From positions 266,769-330,768 of the forward strand of contig NZ_SUMC01000002.1 in assembly GCF_005047355.1 (NCBI RefSeq): a stretch of 64,000 nt of DNA, written 5' to 3'. The translations under genes and the position numbers were made by a program. The DNA comes from Actinacidiphila oryziradicis (GTDB lineage: Bacteria; Actinomycetota; Actinomycetes; Streptomycetales; Streptomycetaceae). The first letter of the stretch is position 1. Each line of letters begins with the position of its first letter. Below are positions 24,309 through 33,624 of the stretch, piece after piece. The notes below the pieces were generated by a model. That model worked only from the letters and a program-made list of their open reading frames with translations. It searched no databases and had not been told where the DNA came from.

Positions 24309-24977
24309 CTAATGACCACTTGTGATCAGTTGCGCTGCCCCGGACCGCGTCGCTCGAGGGCGCGGGAGGCTCGGCGTACGCCATGCGCGGACGTACGCCG
24401 AGCAGCTCCACCCGGCCTCTAAGTTGTCGCCGGCCCGACGGCGGCGCAGGGCGAGGAAACCGCCGGCGATGGCCAGCATGCCGGTGGCGGCGACGGCCGC
24501 GATGTCGCCGGCGCCGGTCTCGGCCAGGTTGCCACTGGTGCCGCCCTGCGGCTTGGTGCCGTCGGCGCTTGCGGCGGTCGTGGAGGGGGACTCGGTGGCG
24601 GTGCCGATCTCGGACGTGGACGCGGACGCAGAGGCGGAAGGGGAAGGGGAAGGGGAAGGGGAAGGGGCGGAGGAAGAGGCCGAGGAGGAGGCGGTAGCGG
24701 CCGGGGCCTTCATGGCGGCGGCGGTTGCCGCGGCACGGGTGAAGGCCAGGGTGCCGAAGCCGAGATGGTCGAGGCCGCCGCCGGTTCCGTAGTCCCCGCC
24801 GCCGCCCTCGGGCCTGACCTTGGCGGCCATTTCGCTCGCCTTGGCCGGGGCGGCGAACGCGGGAGCGGTACCGGCGCCGATCACAGCGGCCCCGATCCCG
24901 GTCGCTCCGGCGATCCGCAGCAGGCTGCGGCGGCTCATCATGCCCCGGCTGATGTCCTGACCCACTGACTGACCCAC
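24309..24977 (-). CDS. Tat-exported, sortase-anchored surface protein (LAETG)
   Basis: 222 residues from GTG 24977, with AGGAG at 8 bp. The signal peptide is of Tat type (SRRSLLRIAGATGIGAAVIG then PAFAAPAKA). The mature part has a Ser/Pro/Ala low-complexity stalk (SPSPSPSPSASASAST) and the sorting signal LAETG near residue 157, a hydrophobic helix (IAAVAATGMLAIAGGFLAL) and RRRR. LAxTG is the motif used by class E sortases in Streptomyces. Oddly, about 35 residues follow the RRRR tail, which normally ends the protein; a lost stop or frameshift is likely. Confidence 0.78.
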   Translation of the reverse strand: MGQSVGQDISRGMMSRRSLLRIAGATGIGAAVIGAGTAPAFAAPAKASEMAAKVRPEGGGGDYGTGGGLDHLGFGTLAFTRAAATAAAMKAPAATASSSASSSAPSPSPSPSPSASASASTSEIGTATESPSTTAASADGTKPQGGTSGNLAETGAGDIAAVAATGMLAIAGGFLALRRRRAGDNLEAGWSCSAYVRAWRTPSLPRPRATRSGAAQLITSGH

Positions 24978-25134
24978 TGATTGGCTCCTGTGTCGGATTC
25001 GGTCCGTACGTCACAGGAGACGGGCGTGCGGACCGGGGATAACAGAAATCGCTGCGGTTCCGCCGAATCGTGGTTACCGGCCTGGACGTGAGACTGTGGG
25101 GCTACGGCTCCATTCGCCTTCCACTTGTTGAGGC

Positions 25135-25377
25135 ATGATGCGTGTCACCATCGCCCGTCGGCACTTCTACCTCCACCCGATCGAGGTGGAGCAGGCGATG
25201 AGCGGAGTCAAGCCCGAGTCCGCCTCGGGTGCATCGGTCAAGATCGGTGGCATCGCGTATCCGGTGATGCAGGTGGGCGCGGCCATCACACACCAGGACC
25301 GGCGGGACTTCAGCGCCCGTGAGGTGTACCTGGCGATGAAGACCCTGGGTTTCTCCTGCCGCACGGCGCCCTCCTGA
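25135..25377 (+). CDS. Small conserved-looking protein of unknown function
   Basis: 80 residues (ATG 25135 or 25138). Alternating hydrophobic and charged stretches: TIARRHFYLHPIEVEQAMSG, SVKIGGIAYPVMQVGAAITH, QDRRDFSAREVYLAMKTLGF. Codon use is typical coding for this GC content, which supports a real gene. It looks like a compact alpha/beta protein without signal or membrane span. I do not know a function; it is next to the NACHT-WD40 gene on the opposite strand, convergent. Confidence 0.6.
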   Translation: MMRVTIARRHFYLHPIEVEQAMSGVKPESASGASVKIGGIAYPVMQVGAAITHQDRRDFSAREVYLAMKTLGFSCRTAPS

Positions 25378-25445
25378 GCCCTTCCAGGCGCTGCTGCCGG
25401 GTGCCGGGCCGCCGCCCGCGGCCTCTTGGCGCCCAGGCGTAGCGC

Positions 25446-28400
25446 TTACGTCGGTACGTTCCACACCCGCACCGTGCGGTCGTCGCTGGCGGTGGCGAGC
25501 AGACGGCCGGTCGCGTCGAACGCCATGGCGTTGACCCGGCCGGTGTGCCCGGTGAGCGTAATGAATCCGTCGTGGGCGTCGGTACGCCACAGCCGCACGG
25601 CGCCGCCCGCGCCTGCCAGGGCGACGGTGGGATCGGCGGGGCTGAACGCGAGGGGGCCGTCCCAGCGCAGCCGGGAGGCCAGGGTTTCCTGAGCGGTGCC
25701 GGTGTCCCACCACCGCACCAGGCCGTTTCCGCTGACGGCGGCGAGAAGGCCGCCGTGCCTGCTGAACGCGACGGCGCCGTTGAGCCCGGGTGTCGAGCTC
25801 TTTTCGGAGGGCAGGGCGGCGAAGGCGGCTCCTTTGCGGAGGGGACTCACCGTGTACAGCTGGACGCCGCCGGCGCTGTTGACCGCGGCCAGGGTGCCGT
25901 CGGAGGGGTTGAACGCCACACTCCTGACGGATTCCCCGACAACGTACTGGATCTGTTGGTAGGAGTCCCCGGCCCACAGATAGATGCCGCCCTGGCTGTC
26001 GAGGACGGCGAGGATACGGCCTCCGGGATGGAAGGCCAGCGTCCGGATGAAGGCCGACTTCGCAATGGTGAGGCTTTTCAGCCGCCGCCGGCCCTTGACG
26101 TCCCACAGTTCAACAGCGCCGTAACCGGTGGCGATGGCGAGTCCGCGGCCGTCCGGCCGGAAGGCGAGCACGGGGGCAGCCACGAATCCGGTGCCGCTCA
26201 CGGGCCATCGCTGGAGGATGCTGTTCGCCCGGTTGCCCCAAAGCCGTACGGTGCCGTCCGCACCCGCGCTGGCGAGCAGTTGGCCGCCCGGCTGGAACGC
26301 CACCGCGAGCACCGCGGATTCGTGTCCGGCCAGGGCGGTCCGGGACATGTCCTTGGGCCAGGGGCCGGTGAAGGCGGTCACCGCGGCGACGGAGGAGGCG
26401 GCCCCGGCGGTGAGGACCAGGCGTCGTCCGACGGGACGGCCCGCCGGCCCGGCCGGCGGCCCGGCGACTGCGGGCCCGGCGCCCCATTGGGCGGCCAGCG
26501 TCTCCTGGAGGCGGATGTGCCGGAACTGATACATCCCGCCGGACTGCCGCAGCAGCTCCCGTTCCCGGGCGTCGGCGAGAAAACTCATCAGCCGCCAGGG
26601 CAGCCGGCCACGTACCGCCAGAAGCAGCCGGACCAGGACGAAGCGGGGCCACGCCCGGGTCAGCAGCACCAGGAGAGCGAAGACGGTGGCGGGGAGCAGC
26701 ACGGCAAGCCCGAGGACCAGCGGGAGGCGGTGCCCGAAGTGCCCCAGCATGAGGTCCCAGTGGTACTCCGCGAGGAGGCTGAGGTCGGGGTCGCCGGGCC
26801 AGCCGGGCCAGTCGGTGAGCGCCCCGCTGATCAGGCTTCCGGAGAGGGTCCCGGCGGTCCATCCCAGCAGCCCGGTGGCGGCGATGACGGTCCCGGCCAC
26901 CAGCGCTCCCACAAGGGAGGAGCGTCGGTCCTGGATGACGGACCACCCCGGGCCGGCCTGGCCCGCGCGGGTCGGTGGGGCGTCGAGCCAGTTGTGGGCC
27001 GCGAGGGCGAGGCCGACCACGGCGGCCATGGCGGCGGAGACCATGAGCATCTCGCAGTAGAGCTCGATGGAGGAGAAGGACCAGAGGCCGCCGACCGCGG
27101 AGAAGGAGTAGATGACGGCGAAGCCGATCAGCACGGGTACGACGGAGACCGAGGTCAGCGCCAGGCCGGTCCTGAATCCGCGCCGCAGCCTGCGCCAGGA
27201 GCCGCGGGCCGCCAGGGACACCCGGCCGGGGGCGGGGTCCGCGGAGCCGTAGCAGACGACCGTGGCGAGGACCGCGAAGCCGCCGCCCACCAGGGAGGGC
27301 CAGCACATTCTGGAATTGGTAGTCGCCGGTCGCGCCGTTGACGAACACCGCCCAGACCGCCGAGACGATCATCAGGACCAGCCCCACACCGATGCCGATG
27401 CACGGGGCGACCCACAGGGACAGCAGCCGCTGGCTCATCCGCCACCACGCCAGTTCGCGCTCGCGGTGATCGTGGAGGTATACGGCCAGAAAGGTGAGCC
27501 ACTGCCGGGCCTGCACGGCCGTCCATCTCCCCCGGAAGGCCCAGAGCCCGTCGTCGGGCTGGCCCGGGAAGAGCGGCACCGGGGCGTAGGCCGCGTCGAC
27601 CAGCCGGTCGGTGAGGTGGTCCTCCACCGCGTACCGGCAGTCGAACCTGGCGGTGTCCAGCAGCTCCGCCGGCTCGGCCCCGCTGCGCTGGTAGACGATC
27701 TGGGCCGCCGACATCATCAGGGGGGTGGACAGCGCGGTGGCCACCGGGCTGCCGGGCTCGGACCGCAGATGGTCGAAGACGGCGTCCCAGCCGATGCCCG
27801 CCGGCCATTCCATGTCCCCGAGATACGCGATGACGTCCTCCGGCAGCACCGGCGAGACCTCGATGACCGGCGCCCGGCGCAGCACCGGTGCGCCGCCCCG
27901 GATGAGGTCCTCGTATTCCGCGGCCCGGCAGGTGACCGCGATGGGGCGTTCGGCGCCGATCACGTGGTTGATGGCCCGGACCGCGCTGCGGCGCGCCGGC
28001 TCGGGGATCTCGTCGAGCCCGTCGAGTACGGGCAGCAGCAGCCCGTGTCCCATCAGCGTACGTGGGATCTCCTCGCGGCCGTTGTAGTACGGGACGGCCA
28101 GCGTCCTGACGATCCAGTCGTCCAGCGACTCACGCACCGGGTCCCAGGACGACACCGGCAGCAGCACCGGCACAGGGCCGCCCGCCTCGCGCACCGCCAG
28201 CATGCCGAGGGTGAGCAGGATCGCGAGCGCGGTCTTGCCGGCCCCAGGTTCGCCGAGGACCACCAGCCGCCGGTTCGGCAACTGCTCGTACCCCTGGGCC
28301 AGTTGCCGGATCACTGTCTCGAACCTGCCCTCGAGCCGGCCGTTCAGGCGCATCCGCAGCACCCTGGCGGCCGTCCCCGGCGGTCCGGCGGAGTCCGGAT

Positions 28401-28761
28401 CCGGCAGGTCGGTGACATTCCGGGTGGTCGCCGACCAGGCCAGGGGCAACACCCGGGGGCTGCGCAGCCTGAGGATCTTCGCCTCGTCCAGCCACTGCTC
28501 GTTGAGCGTCAGCGCCAGGTCGTCGGCGAGCGCGGCCGGATCGGGCGGGGTCCGCTCCTGCCGCAAGGGGCCACCCAGGACGGGGGCCAGCGACAGAAAT
28601 CCCAGAAAAAGACTCGCCACGCTGGCAATTGAGTTGTTGGTGTCCGCATTACCGGTCGTCATCATCCATACGGCAAGGCCGGTAAACGAGGACGCCGCGG
28701 CGGCAAAAACGCAGCGGCGGATGAGCCGATACCGTCGTTGTCGCGAAGAGTCCCAGGTCAC
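25446..28761 (-). pseudogene. Membrane NACHT-WD40 protein interrupted by one frameshift
   Basis: Two overlapping frames join into one protein of about 1,105 residues. The start is uncertain; GTG 28761 is given, an ATG at 29040 is in frame. Order: two N-terminal membrane helices, a NACHT NTPase with Walker A VVLGEPGAGKTAL and Walker B LLPVLDGLDEIPE plus VTCRAAEYEDL, then about six membrane helices, then seven WD40 blades (for example LASAGADGTVRLW, LATASDDRTVRVWN), enough for one propeller. At 27293-27299 a run GGGAGGG holds one base too many: removing one restores NVLALLVGGGFAVL. Family members are STAND-type sensors, some antiviral. Either a recent loss of function or a sequencing error. Confidence 0.75.
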
Positions 28762-29139
28762 GGCACCATGGTGGGCGTTGTCAGGCCTCCGGCGAAGCCC
28801 CTTGGCAAAAAGGTCACTCCAAAGCCTGAATGCCCCGCTCCGGATTCCGCTGCCGCCCGGGGCGTACGTCAGCGGTAGGCGGCCGGGCCGTGTCCGGCCG
28901 ATATCGGGCGGCCCTTTCGCCGCCGCCGTGCCCATGATCGTCCGGGGCCGGCCCGGGGGCCGGCGGCGGCCCGCACCTACCAGCGCCCTACCGGCTGTTG
29001 TCAAGAGGGAGGGGGTCGGGCTGTTCGCGACGGGATTCATATGGCAGTCTCACTTTCCACCGTCTTTCGCTTGCTTTCCCGTCGTCCTTCCCGTCGCCCC
29101 CCTACGGCCTTCGGCCGTACGACCGAAGAGTTGACCGCC

Positions 29140-29823
29140 ATGCGTTCTCTGCCCGTGGTCCTGGCCGCCCGCCTGCTGCCGGTAGTGGTGCTGGCCGTGG
29201 CCGGCTGGTCGATGACATCCCCCGCCGGGTCCGTACCGGTGGCGGCCCCGCAGACCGGGGCGTCCTCGTCGCCGCCCCCCTCCTCCAGCGCCGCTTCGGG
29301 CGGTGCCTCGGCCGGGACCGGGGCCTCGACAGGCACCGCAACAGGGAGCAGCGCCGTCTCCTTCAGCAAGCCGCCCGCTCCCTGCACGACGGTCCCGGTC
29401 GCGACGGTGAAGTCCCTGGTGCCGAGTGCGAAGACCGCCGGGACCGAACTCAAGGTCAGCGATCCGACCCGTCGTTCGGGCTGCTCGTGGAACGCGCTGA
29501 AGGGCTTCGCCTACCGCTGGCTCGACGTCTCGTTCGAGATATCGGGCACGACGCAGGAGGCCCACTCCTTGTACGGCAAGCAGGCGCAGAGCACGGCAGC
29601 CGTACTGGGCCTGGGAGCGGACGAGGCCTCGGTCGGCGAGAGCCTCACCACCCAGGACAGCCAGCAGACCCGCGAGTCGGTGGTCGTCGTCCGAAAGGGC
29701 AACGCGCTGATCACGGTGACGTACAACGGCAGCGACTTCGACACGAAGAAGGCCCCCGCCGCCGACGTGATCCGCCAAGGTACGATCACCGCCGCAAAGG
29801 CCGTACTGACGAAGCTAACCTGA
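29140..29823 (+). CDS. DUF3558-like exported protein
   Basis: 227 residues from ATG 29140 (MRSLPVVLAARLLPVVVLAV); an ATG at 29041 is also in frame. Signal peptide or anchor without a lipobox Cys, then a Ser/Gly/Ala/Thr linker and a domain CTTVPVATVKSLVPSAK, GCSWNALKGFAYRWLDVSFE and VVVVRKGNALITVTYNGSDF. The domain is clearly paralogous to the one at 37233-37934 (GCSWNGLDGFQYRWLDVAL, VLSYNGAGM). The function of DUF3558 is unknown. Its gene overlaps the MarR gene's end by 9 bp on the opposite strand. Confidence 0.75.
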   Translation: MRSLPVVLAARLLPVVVLAVAGWSMTSPAGSVPVAAPQTGASSSPPPSSSAASGGASAGTGASTGTATGSSAVSFSKPPAPCTTVPVATVKSLVPSAKTAGTELKVSDPTRRSGCSWNALKGFAYRWLDVSFEISGTTQEAHSLYGKQAQSTAAVLGLGADEASVGESLTTQDSQQTRESVVVVRKGNALITVTYNGSDFDTKKAPAADVIRQGTITAAKAVLTKLT

Positions 29824-30288
29824 CGCCTCGCTCGACACCTGCTCACGCGGCCACGGCCGGCCGTCCATCTTCTCGACGCTCACATTGAACCGGGTGAGCA
29901 GCCGCACCAGATCGCGGACATCGTCCTCCGGCCAGTCCTCCACGGCCCGTCCCATGCTCTGCCGGCCCCACTCGCGGTCGGCCGCCACCCGCTCCGCGCC
30001 CTCCCGCGTGACGCTGAACTTCCGGGCGATGCCGCCGTCGGGGTCGGGAATGCGCTCGGCCAGGCCGTGCTGGAGTACGGCGGCGGTCTGCCGGTTGACG
30101 GTCGAGGCGTCCAGGCCGAGCGCGTCGGCAAGCTGGCCGATCGACATCGGGCCCTCGGTCTGGAGCCGGCTGAGCAGCAGATAGGCGGAACGTTCCAGCA
30201 GCTTCGGATTCTGCTTGCGCGCATTCGCCAGGTGATGGCGCAAGAGCAGGATGAGTTCACGTTCGAGATCACACAGTTCCTCGCCCAT
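29815..30288 (-). CDS. MarR-family transcriptional regulator
   Basis: 157 residues from ATG 30288. Winged HTH: LERSAYLLLSRLQTEGPMSI, GQLADALGLDASTVNRQTAA (recognition helix), then the wing LAERIPDPDGGIARKFSVTR. N- and C-terminal helices for dimerisation are present. Divergent from the MFS transporter at 30392 with 103 bp between start codons, the classic layout for a repressor of an efflux pump released by the pump's substrate. Confidence 0.9.
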   Translation of the reverse strand: MGEELCDLERELILLLRHHLANARKQNPKLLERSAYLLLSRLQTEGPMSIGQLADALGLDASTVNRQTAAVLQHGLAERIPDPDGGIARKFSVTREGAERVAADREWGRQSMGRAVEDWPEDDVRDLVRLLTRFNVSVEKMDGRPWPREQVSSEASG

Positions 30289-30369
30289 CACCGGCCTCCT
30301 CCTGCCTTCCTCCGTCGTCACCCCCCTGATGGCGAGGCTACCCGCCAAAAAGGAAATGTGCATGATACA

Positions 30370-30385
30370 CACTGCATGTACAGTG
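30370..30385. promoter_or_regulatory. Candidate MarR operator
   Basis: Inverted repeat CACTG-CATGTA-CAGTG, ending 7 bp before the transporter ATG in an AT-richer stretch (CATGATACACACTGCATGTA). Its position would let the divergent MarR protein block the transporter and possibly itself. Confidence 0.5.
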
Positions 30386-30391
30386 CACATC

Positions 30392-31846
30392 ATGTCCACC
30401 GCACACCAGCCGCGAACCGGCCCCGTGGTCGGCGTACTCGCCTTCGCCGGCATCGTCGTCGCCCTCATGCAGACCCTCGTCGTGCCGCTGATACCCCAGC
30501 TGCCGACGCTCCTCCACGCCTCCGCCTCAAACGCCTCCTGGGCCATCACCGCGACCCTCCTCGCCGGCGCCATCGCCACCCCGGTCCTCGGCCGCCTCGG
30601 CGACATGTACGGCAAGCGCCGCATGCTTCTGGTCAGCCTCGCACTGCTGGTCGCCGGCTCGGTGGTCTGCGCCCTCGCCGACTCCCTCACCCCGATGGTC
30701 ATCGGCCGCGTCCTCCAGGGCTGCGCCATGGGCGTCATCCCGCTCGGCATCAGCATCATGCGCGACGAGCTCCCGCCGGAGAAGCTCGGCTCCTCCATGG
30801 CCCTCATGAGTTCCTCCCTCGGCGTCGGCGGCGCGTTCGGCCTGCCCGGCGCCGCCGCCATCGCCGAACACGCCAGCTGGCACGTCCTGTTCTGGGTCTC
30901 GGGCGGCGTGGGCGCCGTCGCGATCGGGCTCGTCCTGCTCGTCGTACCCGAGTCCCCGCTGCGCGGCGGCGGCCACTTCGACCTCCCCGGTGCCGCCGGG
31001 CTCTCGGCCGGGCTGCTCTCCCTCCTCCTCGCCATCTCCAAGGGCGCCGACTGGGGCTGGGGCAGCGGCACGACCCTCGGCTTCTTCGGCGCGGCAGTGG
31101 TCATCCTGCTGGTCTGGGGACGCTGGGAGCTGAGTACGGCGGAGCCGCTGGTCGACCTGCGCACCACCGCCAAGCGGCCGGTCCTGCTGACCAACCTCGC
31201 CTCGATCGTCGTCGGCTTCGCCCTGTACTCGATGTCGCTGGTGCTGCCGCAGCTGCTGGAGCTTCCGAAAGCCACCGGTTACGGACTCGGCCAGTCGATG
31301 CTCGCCGCCGGCCTGGTGATGGGCCCGTCCGGGCTGGTGATGATGGCCGTCTCGCCGATCTCGGCACGCGTCTCGGCGGCGCGCGGCCCCAAGGTCTCGC
31401 TCATGATCGGCGCCGTCATCATGGGCGCCGGATACGGCTTCGGCGTCCTCCTGATGGACGCCGTCTGGCAGCTGCTCGTCGTCTCATCGGTCATCGGCGC
31501 CGGAATCGCCTTCGCCTACGCCTCCATGCCCGCCCTCATCATGTCCTCGGTGCCCCCCTCCGAGACCGCCGCCGCGAACGGGCTCAACGCCCTCATGCGC
31601 TCCATCGGCACGTCCTCGTCGAGCGCGGTGGTCGGTGTCGTACTGGCCCACATGACCACCACCTTCGGCACCACCACCCTCCCCTCGGAGAGCGGCTTCC
31701 GTACGGCACTCATCATCGGCGGCGCCGCGGCGGTCATGGCCCTCGCCATCACCGCCTTCATCCCCGGGCGCCGGCAGCCCACCCTCTCGGCGGCCGGCGA
31801 CCCCGCGGCCACCGCCCAGGTCCCGGACCACACCCCGGCGACGTAA
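30392..31846 (+). CDS. MFS drug-efflux-type transporter (DHA2-like, 14 TM)
   Basis: 484 residues from ATG 30392 (MSTAHQPRTGPVVGVLAFAG). Fourteen hydrophobic helices are apparent. Motif A reads GRLGDMYGKRRMLLVSLALL and motif C-like GAFGLPGAAAIAEHASW, as in proton-driven multidrug exporters. An ATG further upstream (MIHTACTVHIM) is in frame but would lie across the operator. Partner of the divergent MarR gene. Substrate unknown. Confidence 0.88.
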   Translation: MSTAHQPRTGPVVGVLAFAGIVVALMQTLVVPLIPQLPTLLHASASNASWAITATLLAGAIATPVLGRLGDMYGKRRMLLVSLALLVAGSVVCALADSLTPMVIGRVLQGCAMGVIPLGISIMRDELPPEKLGSSMALMSSSLGVGGAFGLPGAAAIAEHASWHVLFWVSGGVGAVAIGLVLLVVPESPLRGGGHFDLPGAAGLSAGLLSLLLAISKGADWGWGSGTTLGFFGAAVVILLVWGRWELSTAEPLVDLRTTAKRPVLLTNLASIVVGFALYSMSLVLPQLLELPKATGYGLGQSMLAAGLVMGPSGLVMMAVSPISARVSAARGPKVSLMIGAVIMGAGYGFGVLLMDAVWQLLVVSSVIGAGIAFAYASMPALIMSSVPPSETAAANGLNALMRSIGTSSSSAVVGVVLAHMTTTFGTTTLPSESGFRTALIIGGAAAVMALAITAFIPGRRQPTLSAAGDPAATAQVPDHTPAT

Positions 31847-31915
31847 CCAGCCCCCGCCTATGCTGCTGGTGGAACCTCTAAACCGCCGAACCCGTACGCG
31901 AAAGGCGCCACCGCC

Positions 31916-32671
31916 ATGACCACCCGTACCGCCGTCGTCACCGGTGCCAGCAGCGGCATCGGCGCCGCCACCGCCCGCAAGCTCGCCGCCGCCGGCTACC
32001 ACGTCGTCCTCACCGCCCGCCGCGCCGACCGGCTGGATGTCCTGGAGAAGGAGATCGCGGCGGCGGGCGGCTCGGCAGCGGCATACGCCCTCGATGTGAC
32101 GGACCGCGACGCCGTGGACGCCTTCGCCCAATCGCTGGACGGCGTCGACGTCCTCTTCGCCAACGCGGGCGCCGCGTTCGGCGCGGACCCGGTCGCCACC
32201 GCCGACCCGGCCGACTGGCGGGCGATGTACGAGGTCAATGTGCTGGGCGTGCTGAATTCCGTCCAGGCCCTGCTGCCCAAGCTCATCGCCAGCGGGGACG
32301 GGACGATCGCCATCCTGTCCTCCACGGCGGGCCTCGTGGTGTACGAGGGCGGCGGCGGCTACGCCGCCGCCAAGCACGGCACACACGCCATCGCCGGGAC
32401 GCTGCGCCTGGAGCTCTCCGGCCAGCCCGTCCGGGTCATCGAGATCGCGCCGGGGATGGTGAAGACGGACGAGTTCGCCGTCAACCGCTTCCGGGGCGAC
32501 CAGGACGCCGCCGCCTCCGTGTACGAGGGCGTCGCGGAGCCGCTGACGGCGGACGACGTGGCGGACACGGTGGCCTGGGCGATCACCCGCCCTTCGCATG
32601 TGAACGTCGACCTTCTGGTGCTGCGCCCGCGTGCGCAGGCGGCGCAGCACAAGGTGCACCGGGAGGGATGA
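31916..32671 (+). CDS. Short-chain dehydrogenase/reductase (NADP type)
   Basis: 251 residues. Cofactor motif TGASSGIG, then LTARRADRLDVLEKEI (basic residues that favour NADP), NAG in FANAGAAFG, the catalytic Ser in ILSSTAGLVVYEG and YAAAKHG (YxxxK). Full length for classical SDRs, closest in style to YdfG/serine dehydrogenase-like members (IAPGMVKTDEF). It begins 69 bp after the MFS gene on the same strand and may be co-transcribed. Confidence 0.9.
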   Translation: MTTRTAVVTGASSGIGAATARKLAAAGYHVVLTARRADRLDVLEKEIAAAGGSAAAYALDVTDRDAVDAFAQSLDGVDVLFANAGAAFGADPVATADPADWRAMYEVNVLGVLNSVQALLPKLIASGDGTIAILSSTAGLVVYEGGGGYAAAKHGTHAIAGTLRLELSGQPVRVIEIAPGMVKTDEFAVNRFRGDQDAAASVYEGVAEPLTADDVADTVAWAITRPSHVNVDLLVLRPRAQAAQHKVHREG

Positions 32672-32825
32672 GCTAGCGCTCCGCGTTGTGGCGGCCTGGG
32701 CTGCTTCGGCGGTGGCCCCGGCCTGGGTGGCGGTGTCGGCGGCCTGGGCCCAGGCCGCCGACGCCCACACCCGAGCCGGCGCCCCCGGCAAAGCCGCCGC
32801 CCGCAGCCACCTGCCGTAGCACCCC

Positions 32826-33071
32826 TCACCGCACCAGCGCCATCCGCCAGAACCGGTGAATCACCTCCCGGTACCCGCGATGCGACGGGTTCCGCCCCAC
32901 GTGCGCGAAGGCCCACCCCCGCGCCGCCTCGAAGTCCTCGTCCGGCGGCCCGGCCGCACCGCACGCCGTGCAACGGAACGCGAACACGATCGGGGGCGCC
33001 TCCTCCCCCGCGTCCGGGCGGATCGTCCAGTCGGCGAAGCGGATGACGGTGTGGGGCCCTTGCCCGCTCAA
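32826..33071 (-). CDS. Small unknown protein of a three-gene operon (third gene)
   Basis: About 81 residues from TTG 33071, overlapping the previous stop as TTGA; GTG 33080 is an alternative. It has a single CxxC (FRCTACGAAGPP) near the middle and a conserved-looking end, ARGWAFAHVGRNPSHRGYRE then RFWRMALVR. The CxxC/His pattern could be half of a metal site. Proteins of this look are common near XRE-DUF397 pairs in Streptomyces, but no role is known to me. Confidence 0.65.
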   Translation of the reverse strand: MSGQGPHTVIRFADWTIRPDAGEEAPPIVFAFRCTACGAAGPPDEDFEAARGWAFAHVGRNPSHRGYREVIHRFWRMALVR

Positions 33072-33280
33072 CGCCCCCACCCCCGCACAGCGTTGGCGTT
33101 GACCTCCGCCACTTTCGCGCTGAGCTGTTCCGCCGCCGTGGCGGGGCGGACGTCCTCGGGCCGGGCGTCCCATTCCCGGCCGCCGCCCAGTGGCCGGAGC
33201 TGTACGTACGGGCCCTCCCGGCCCATGACGACGCAGACCCGGCCCAGCGCGACATCCATCGCCAGCTCCCCGACAATCAC
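33068..33280 (-). CDS. Small unknown protein of a three-gene operon (second gene)
   Basis: 70 residues from GTG 33280, overlapping the upstream stop as GTGA with GAGGGAG in front. The sequence (IVGELAMDVALGRVCVVMGR, GPYVQLRPLGGGREWDARPE) looks like a small beta-barrel, ending in a helix. No signal peptide. It lies between two other tiny genes transcribed away from the XRE regulator at 33625. Confidence 0.65.
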   Translation of the reverse strand: MIVGELAMDVALGRVCVVMGREGPYVQLRPLGGGREWDARPEDVRPATAAEQLSAKVAEVNANAVRGWGR

Positions 33281-33483
33281 GCCGCCCACTCCCTCAGCGG
33301 GTCGATCAGCCGGGCCGCCACATCCGCGCGCACCGGCGCGATGGACACGTACGCCCGCCCGCCCATCGGGGCGGCGCCGCTCGCGGCGATCCAGAACCCG
33401 GCCCCGGCAAAGCCGAGTTGAAGCTCCGCCGCGACCTGATCGCCGATGCGCCGGGCGTCGGCGTCCTGTGTTGCCCTGTCCAT
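33277..33483 (-). CDS. Small unknown protein of a three-gene operon (first gene)
   Basis: 68 residues from ATG 33483, with GGAGAGG upstream. DARRIGDQVAAELQLGFAGA then GFWIAASGAAPMGGRAYVSI and a short C-terminal helix RLIDPLREWAA. Amphipathic and cytoplasmic by appearance. Divergent from the XRE regulator (142 bp between starts). Confidence 0.65.
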   Translation of the reverse strand: MDRATQDADARRIGDQVAAELQLGFAGAGFWIAASGAAPMGGRAYVSIAPVRADVAARLIDPLREWAA

Positions 33484-33624
33484 TACGATTGCACCTCTCC
33501 GTGAGCGAGTAATGACGTTCCGTATGCTCAGCCTGCCCATCCGGACTTACGCTGACGAGGGTTTACGGCTCCACAGCCGCCCTGTGGAAATGGGTGCGCC
33601 AAGGTGCGACAAGGGAGTTGCCAG

